Positions 56,597 to 64,000 of a DNA stretch of 64,000 bases are shown piece after piece. The translations under genes and the position numbers were made by a program. Origin of the DNA: Diploscapter coronatus (lineage: Eukaryota; Nematoda; Chromadorea; Rhabditida; Rhabditidae); the NCBI GenBank assembly GCA_964036155.1, contig OZ038422.1, forward strand, positions 54,955,201-55,019,200, written 5' to 3'. The notes beneath the pieces were generated by a model. That model searched no databases and was not told the DNA's origin. It worked only from the letters and a program-made list of their open reading frames with translations. Within the stretch, counting starts at the first letter, position 1. Each line of letters starts with the position of its first letter.

Positions 56597-57687
56597 CGTC
56601 GGAATCTTTCGTCTTCTTCTAGGCTCGTATGTCTTTGCAGAGCATCTGAACAGAAAGAGATGTTTCTGATTACAGGTACAATGTTTCAGAAGATATTGTT
56701 GTGAGTGATTATTCTACACGTTTCATGCCGATTGCACAAGTTATTCAGTGATAATAGTTTATTTCGCGTTAGAAAATCTCTGTTCACTCGATCAAAAATG
56801 TACAGTTGCCAAACTCGATTCGATCCGCCAGAAACGAAAATAGGAGCAATAGAAGATTAGACGATACTTACAGGGAGACAAAACGGGGAGAAATAAGCAG
56901 AGCAGAGAAAGTCGTCGGAAATGGAGAATGACAATGCAAACTGGGAAAATATCACGAATGGATTGTCCATTGTAGCATAGCGGTCTGCTCATTTGATTGT
57001 TTGATTCTCATCAAGTTTATTTTTAAAATCCTATAGTCAAATATGTTTGGGAAAGAATAGAATAAGAGAACATACCGAACGAACTTTCTGCACAAAAAGC
57101 CTGCAAGAGGGGATGGTTGAAACGACGAGTAGAAAGGGATAAAACACCGGAAGGGTATCAAATCGAGAAGCTGGGGAAAATGAATGAATGAATGAACGAA
57201 TGAAATAATACAATGTCAGTCTCTTTCTGAAGAGTCGCTACCAAATCAGTTTGCATTAGAGAATTAGAACCCCACAACTAAATTCATTCGTCAAAAATAC
57301 ACAATTTTTCATAATATGATTGATGATGATGATGATAAATAGGAATTTTCTTACAGATGTTTAAGATTATATAAAAGGGGGAAGAAAATAGTCGATGCAC
57401 AGGAAGAAAAGATGATGATGATGATACAGTTCATTTAGCTATGAGATTCATCGGAAAAGCACGAAATTTGGAAATGAGGAAGGAGAGGGCTAGAAATGAA
57501 TGGTGACTAAATGAATTGAAGAAGATATGGAAAAGGGAGGAGGAGGAGCAGGAAGATGGCAACGAAATGGAGCAAATGGATTTATACAGAGCCCATATTT
57601 GCGATGTCTTCAACCTGCTTGCCTGCCTGCCTGCCTGCCTGCCTGCCTCTTGACAACTTCCCTCATGTCCATATTCCCTATAACAGA
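56597..57687. other. Spacer with 3' region of ubc-1
   Basis: No separate gene is supported. Simple repeats occur: GAATGAAT steps near 57181-57205, GAT steps at 57323-57340 and 57412-57425, and a tetranucleotide run at 57615-57648. Much of 57050-57687 would be 3' UTR or spacer of ubc-1, transcribed leftwards. Confidence 0.55.
57615..57648. repeat. (CTGC/CCTG)n microsatellite
   Basis: About eight TGCC steps lie just beyond the ubc-1 stop codon, in its likely 3' UTR. Confidence 0.9.
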
Positions 57688-59701
57688 CTAATTGGACCCG
57701 CTAGCAGATGGCATTTCCTCGTTCGCGCTTGCAGCACTCCCTGCAGCCGCCTCCCCACTTCCACTGGCTCCTGTCTCGTTCTGATTCTGTCCGACTCCCT
57801 GACTCTGTTCCCGTCGCGACTCGTTCAGCTGCTGTCCTCCTGTGCCACTCGCCTCTTTCGGCTCGTCCTTCGGCTCTGCATCGCCCTCGTTCTCGCCGAA
57901 ATTCAGCCATGACTGAAAATTACGCGTTTAGAAGTGGATAAAGAAAGAATTTCCATTTTCAAAATTGTAGTTGACAACAAGATTTGGAATTTTGCATTTT
58001 TTATCACGATGCGATATTGCTATACCGTCAATAAATTTTCGAGGAGCCCTATTGTGAAGGTTTTCAATTTAACATATTCACCTATTGTCAATTGCCTACA
58101 ACGTGAGAAGGAATAAAAGGAGTGTGCACCTTTCGTGTATGACTCAGAATATGCGAGCAGACGACGTTTGTTCATTTGGCGCCTGTTTTATTTTCTCTAC
58201 ATTGTTACTTTTTGTCCTAGCCTAATTATCGACGAATAGTCAATTTATGTCATTATCAATAGTGAGCAATAATTAGTACGTTTTTTTATGGAGAAAATCT
58301 CGTTACTTTCGATGAAATAACAAAAACTCGGAAAAATAAAAATCGCTAAATGAACAAATATCGTCCGCGAGTGTATTCCAAGACACACATGAGAAGAAAG
58401 TCGCTCCTTTTATTTCGTCTCGAATTGTCAGCCATTGACGATTGTTTTTAGTGCGATAAAAATTACCTGTTCAACAATTTGCTGAACCCTCTTCTCATAT
58501 TCCCTTCGATTTTCCTGATAGAGCTGAGCGGCGTGCGAGTTGGCAGGAGAGTTGGGATTTGGCTCGTCCAGCAGAGACTGAATCGACGTCAGAATCGCTG
58601 CCACGTCGTACGTTGGAGACCAACGATTCTGAAATAACAATGCGATAAAACATATTCTAAAATCGTATTTGAAACTGGTATATGTTTTCACTTTATCAAC
58701 TCTCCCATATATGTGAAAAGAAATCAAAGTATTTTCTCTTCTTTAAAAATGAGAACATGAAAGTAGACAAATCAACTGCGTAATTATATTTACGACAAGA
58801 AAAGAAATTTAAAAAAAAGAAAAAAAAACTTATAATAACAGAAGGAGTACATACCTGCAAGATATCGAGACAAATCGACCCATCAGCGTAGACATTCGGG
58901 TGGAACATTTTCGAAATGAACTTCACCGTTGGGGGCTTATTCGGATATTCTTCAGTAAATTCCAACGAAAGCTGAAATTCGACATTAATTAGTGAAGACA
59001 ATTTAAGAATAACTATTTCAAGAACTCAACATTTTTCAACATAAAAATATTCCATTTTATTTTTAGGCTGATAAAAAAAGGGTAAGACCGGCAATTGGTA
59101 TATGACAGAGTGACGAAGTGCTATCTAGTAATTGACGGAGGGATTTTTGTTAAAAGGTTCAGTGTTTCTATTGAAAATACGGTTGCGGGTACTTTTTCCT
59201 CCAAAAGAAAATACTTTTATTCTACACGCTATTTCTCTTGTTTTGAGATAAAAATACTCACAGTCTGAGAATATGAGTAATACTCAATCATTTGACAGAA
59301 ATTCACCCCGTCACTCATAAACTACCTCTAAGACCGGATAAAAGAATTTAAATTGAGATGAAACTTGCACAAAAATGTCAGAATACAGTCCTTTTTCATG
59401 CCTAGCACATAATATTCGATTTGTGGGCATTCATTAAAATGATATTAGATTTGTTTATAAACCATTAAAATGAGAAGGTAAAAAAATCTCACTTTGAAAG
59501 TTCCATCTTCAAAAGGCGTATCCTGAGGTCCGAATATGATAGCTTCCCATGCGAGGATGTTGTCTTCGGTTGGAGCGCCGGACACACCAGCTGGGGGGTC
59601 TTCCTGCAAACGGACGAGGACTATTCAATGTTTGAAGGAATAAATCAAACCTGGAGTTTCTTGAAATCCCTCATGAGACGGCGACGGCTGGGAGTGGTCA
59701 T
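57688..59701 (-). CDS. ubc-1: RAD6-type ubiquitin-conjugating enzyme E2
   Basis: Complete 221-aa E2 in five exons: 59701-59651, 59603-59493, 58971-58855, 58628-58467, 57912-57688. The 150-residue UBC core is nearly the same as human UBE2[19 protein letters not shown], then [32 protein letters not shown] with catalytic Cys88, and NRWSPTYDV. After IVEQSW the last exon adds about 70 residues rich in Glu, Gln, Gly, Ser and Ala, ending SASGSN. C. elegans UBC-1 also has a C-terminal tail starting [12 protein letters not shown], so the family is clear. RAD6 enzymes work in the nucleus with RING partners on PCNA and histone H2B, in damage tolerance and transcription. The start was chosen by the conserved N-terminus. 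Confidence 0.96.
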
Positions 59702-62700
59702 CGTGAGTGCAGACGAGCAGAATTGAAATATTCAACACCTAACACAAATTGAACGGACAAAGGATGAAAGCACGCGAAGGGATCCTGAAAATAGACATGG
59801 ATTAGACAGAAGAAATCGAATCGATTGGAAGCAAATGCGCGAACACGAAGAATCGGTCGATTGAAATAGAGGAAGGGAAGAAGAAGAAGAAGAAGAAGAA
59901 GAAGACGTCTCGCAAGGAAGGAGGAAGCATTTACAGCAAATGAAAGTGATTGGTCACTAACGAAAAGATGCAGTTGTGCAATAATATATCGATCTGGTGT
60001 AATAAGTCGAAAAATAGAAATGACGAAGCGAAATGCAAAAGAGAGAAGGGCGCGAGATTGTGTTGTGGCGAATTTCGACATTCGTACGCAGTATATGGAA
60101 ACTAGGGAAATAGAAAAGAAATGATAAACAAGCAGAGGGAGCGAATCGATTGGCCTTCGTGGAAATGGAAAGGAAAAGGGAAATGAAGAAAGCGAAGTTG
60201 AAGAAAAATGAATGTAAATGGCACATTATACGAATTATCGATTGATCGAGAAGGTTCGAGAGAAAGCGAAATTAGAAGAGGGACAAAAAGTGACGAGTAA
60301 AGGGGCAAAAAAGGAGGTCGATTGGCACAGGCACTGAGCGGAGCAGAAGAGGGATTCTCCTTGTCCACAAATTAAGATGTAGAAGTGTAAAATTGCTCGG
60401 CCAGGGCAGGAAAATAACAATAACAACTGCAGCACTGCAGCAGAGAAGCAGAGAGGTCGCCTGTCTTCGTTCTCTGCAATGCAATGGAAATAGATTAGAG
60501 ATATCCCCTCTCATCCACAATCACATGATAGAAATGTGAAGGCGAACAATTGCGGGAGATGATGTAATTCTGACAACAAATGACGAAATCCCGATCGATT
60601 GAGACTGCATGAGGAAATCGATTGACGATAGTGATGATGAGTCACTTACAGATGAGAGGAAAATAGAAGGAAAATGGAGAGGAGGGAGGCGAGATGAAAA
60701 GAGACAGAGAAAGCTGCTTGGACAAATCGATAGAATGGAGTGAACAGGAGGGGAGGAAAAAGAGCAAAGAAATGAGGGAAAGTGGCAGAGGAATGAGAGG
60801 GAAGAGAGGAGGAGAGGGAGAGGAAAGGGAAGGGAATGCAGACATACAGACAGACTGCATGACGACAGCACATAACTAGGCTGCCAGAGGCTGTCTCCTC
60901 CACTGCATCGCAGTCAGACTGATGCCTGATGCAGGCAATTGTCTCCGAATGCCGCATGCTGCTTACCGAAACAAGGTCATATTTCCTCGTCAAACAACAA
61001 CAAGATTGCTAGAGAGCCCTAGAAAATCGTTGCGCCATAATCTAACATCTAGTTCGAAGTCTTATATTCTCATCAAGTTATCATTCATGTAGGAAGAAGT
61101 GTAACGTTAGTGGCAAAAACTTAATTTCGAACTCACTAAGACTGCATAATGACCAGACCCGATTTCCTATGAATAGTGTGATAGGGAGCCTGATAAGTAG
61201 GAGGAATTGATCGATTCGAATTTCGAAAATGATAATGAGAACATGGGCCCGCCTAAATTATTCATACTTGGAAATTGTCACAGGATAAATCGATATGCAA
61301 AGGATTCCATGGGTGAGAGATCGCAAATGCTCAAATTTGCATATCCAAAAATTGAGCTATTCGTCTCTCGTTTCTCTTCTACGCAACTCGCTGTTTCGCT
61401 CCAAATTCGAATTCTAACCACTGAATGAATATAATGGACTGTCTCTCCAATTGAAAATACAAAAGGAAGAGCATTATTCTCTATCGTAAAACCTAGGATC
61501 ATCAAGAGAATGATTTTCTAGCCATGTCGTATGAGAAGAAAAAATAACTGAAGATAAAAATCGACAGACTTATCGGTGATTTTTCCGACCTGATGTAAGC
61601 GAAAGAAAATGTAACTATGTGAGAGAAAAGACATCTAGAGAGGTGAAGGGGCAAAGAAATGGATAAGTAAAGAGGGAATGGGGAAGGGGAGGGAGGATGA
61701 GATGAGATGAGATGAACCAACCGACCGACCGACCGGCCAACAGACAGCTCGCATTTCATGACTTGGCCGAACAGAAACAGCTGTGAGAAGACCAGGGACT
61801 GATTCGAGCTGCGAATGGGGGAATGGAGAACGGGGGGAATAGAGCGATGAAGAGTTGATAGGCGAAAGGCCGAGCGAACAGATAATGACAGCTACAATCG
61901 GCATCACGAGCACTGCTGCTCTGTCACTTTTCCACTCAGCAGTCATTCACTCTCGAGTGGCAATGTCATCGAACATCCAATGAAAAGGAGCGGAGGATTC
62001 GAGAAAAACATTCAAACAGAGGAACGCTGCTGACAATGAACTACACAACACACGAAAGGCTCACTTCTTTTTCATTCAACTCGCTCAACTCATCTAATTA
62101 AAGAAATTCCACTCTACCAGCGAATATAATTGACCGTAATTGCTAAACGGAACAAGTCTATTAGCTCGAAACAGAAAATCGCTCATAGTCTGAGGCAGAG
62201 GTCAAAGAAGCATGAGATGGAAAAGATCGAGGAATTATCGCATTTCAAATGCTCAAATGAAATTCGATACAGAATTCTGAGGTCGTAATGGATATCACAA
62301 ACCTATCAATCAACTGAAAACAATACATATTTATGATTGATCACAACCGATACTGGATCGAAGAGATTAAAAGTGTAAAACTAAAGATTCTATGGCCAAA
62401 GCAACGGAGCAATTTGAATCCGAATCGAGAAAATTTCAAGTGCTAATGCAGATGCGCGGGCGGGGAATTTTAGCGCCACTTTCTATTATTTTCATCGTTG
62501 CTTTTTTCATTCAAAGTACATTCGAAAGAACGCAGATTTGAAGGGAGATAGAGGAAAAACGGCTGGAGAAAATGAAATCGACAGGACGAGCAGGGACAGG
62601 GAAAGAGGAGGGAAATCGGAACGAACAAATCGATGAAATTGATAGTCTGTCCAAAAATGATGAAAAGCTGCGTCATCGCGACAAACAACCCTTGTTATGT

Positions 62701-63920
62701 TATTGTTCACAGCAAAATTATAGTTCATTGACCGAATTAACTTCCCCCTTCTTTCACTCCCCACAATTCGACTTCAAAACACAAATGACTAAAGCGATAA
62801 GAAACTTCAAAAATCGATTCGTGAACATTGCAAATGAAGAAGGAGGGCAGATCGATAAATCGACTGATCAGACGACGGAGACGAAGCAATGGAGAAAATG
62901 AGACAGCCACTCAAAAAATCTAGAGCCGAAGCACAAGCAGCGCCAATAAAGAATGTTCAAATCCAGTTGATCACTTCCATTTTCCTTATCTGTGCTGTGC
63001 TACCTCCTTCCTCTCGCAATCTCTCCAATATCTGCACTTGTCTTGAGCAAATAGGGCTGACTGCTTTGCTTGTTTCTTTCTTCTCACAACCAACGAAAAT
63101 ATTGATGATCTAGTTCGAGCTTTAACGATTAGTCATGATCGCGTACACATTTTAAAAAATCGCACAAAATCAATATGTCAAAGGATCAGAAGAGATGGAG
63201 GATTAGAGACGTTGTGATCGCAAATAAAAATGCAGAGGAGAGAAATGGAAAGAGGGAATGAGACGGAGGCTCAAGAAGCAAGAAACGGTGAACAGGGAAT
63301 GGCCGAATAGATGCACACTACCCTCTCTTCCGGTCTTGTCTCTGTAAGTGTGCAGCGGATCAGGACATTCTAGTCTCTGCTTCTGTAAACTATCTAATCT
63401 CACCAAAACAACACACTCAATGGTCATTTTCGAATTCTAGTGAATCAGCTACCCTCGTTCATCACATGTGAGGAATGTTCAGCCGGGTAGAAAAAATCAA
63501 CCGGTTTACAAAAGACGACAGCTAGCTGTATATTAAATTTTTCAAACTAACCAGACATGCTCAAAATTAGATTTTTCTGAAACAGGAACAGGTAATTAAT
63601 TTCGATTTTGGGACGGAGACGGGTCCATTACTTTCAACTTTAGGACAAGGACGGACAGGGTTGGATTCTTTGGAACGGAACGAAAATTTTCGCACAACTC
63701 TCTGATAGATTTTTTCCGGTTATGAGCGTTTAAAACATTTGGAATCATATTTTCCAAGTTATCTTCATATCCTCAACGGTCTCATTCCAGGCTCAGCTTT
63801 TTAGTCGAGATTTAACTCTACGAAATATTCGAAACATCCCTTTCAAAATTGTAAAAGAAAAATGTCCTAAAAACACGTCAACACACAAAACAATTTGGAG
63901 TCAGAAGAGGGTAAAATGAC
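59702..63920. other. Purine-rich intergenic DNA upstream of ubc-1
   Basis: About 4.2 kb with no recognised gene. The + strand is rich in GAGA/GGAGAG tracts from about 60100 to 63300. Long open frames on the minus strand (59698-61950) are Ser/Leu/Phe/Pro-rich and follow from this composition. Simple repeats include AAG steps at 59880-59905 and GATGA / CCGAC steps at 61695-61735. The ubc-1 promoter and any 5' UTR exon lie here. Confidence 0.5.
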
Positions 63921-63964
63921 CTAGTTGGTGACGAAGAAGCTGACCTGCTTGTTGGCTGCTTTTC
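63921..63964 (-). CDS. Possible terminal exon of a gene running off the right edge
   Basis: On the minus strand an acceptor AATTTCAG (to 63965) is followed by an open stretch ending KAANKQVSFFVTN and TAG at 63921. Without that splice, another frame reads FDPFPDELNFRKSSQQ and continues to a TGA near 63900. Both look more codon-like than their surroundings, but the window ends before either can be tested. No family is recognised. Confidence 0.3.
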
Positions 63965-64000
63965 CTGAAATTAAGCTCGTCCGGGAATGGGTCAAATCGA

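Noticed and set aside
60521..61950. Minus-strand frames of 70-116 codons
   Set aside because: Complement of GA-rich sequence giving Ser/Leu/Phe/Pro strings in several overlapping frames; no domain or splice evidence.

Overview
The window looks like a piece of a rhabditid-type nematode genome, not C. elegans itself. The reasons are two supplementary-type nuclear receptors with the nematode P-box, a cuticle collagen, many introns of about 43-50 bases ending in TTTCAG-like acceptors, and acceptor sites just before start codons that look like spliced-leader trans-splice sites. Genes are AT-rich and intron-rich. All gene models here were joined by hand from reading frame, splice sites and family motifs. 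The summed exon lengths are multiples of three for both nuclear receptors, smc-6, the collagen, the first kelch gene, the TBC gene and ubc-1.

Left part (0-21.5 kb): the 3' part of the acidic ribosomal protein P2 gene (+), two tandem paralogous nuclear hormone receptors (+, 496 and 414 aa), then a complete 27-exon smc-6 (-, 1194 aa) convergent with the second receptor. An smc-6 intron carries a tiny hAT-like MITE with a perfect 8-bp target duplication. From 21.5 to 26.6 kb there is repeat-bearing noncoding DNA with a 2.2-kb inverted-repeat element. A cuticle collagen (+, 300 aa) follows, cut into 19 exons, many of 12-30 bases, with two introns that are themselves foldback elements of one family.

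Middle part (30-53 kb) is a repeat and accessory region built from duplications. Three intact F-box/kelch paralogs (-) sit at 30.1, 41.7 and 51.5 kb. The first two lie in a duplicated segment of about 4.6 kb that ends in a U2 snRNA gene (-). The copy at 46.0-46.2 kb is complete. The copy at 34.4-34.6 kb is broken at U2 nucleotide 37/38, inside the branch-site recognition sequence, and is followed by a GC-rich non-LTR retrotransposon. That element has N-terminal zinc fingers, a reverse transcriptase and a restriction-like endonuclease. Its arrangement matches a U2-targeting LINE of the Utopia/NeSL type. Between its ORF and the broken U2 lie five tandem hairpin units of about 330 bp. Right of the intact U2 (46.4-51.1 kb) is a satellite field with a period of about 325 bp in which U2-upstream sequence has been re-used.

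Right part (53-64 kb): a TBC1D7-like TBC-domain gene (-, 331 aa) and a RAD6-type ubiquitin-conjugating enzyme, ubc-1 (-, 221 aa, with the nematode C-terminal tail), then about 4 kb of purine-rich DNA with no recognised gene and an ambiguous gene edge at the right end.
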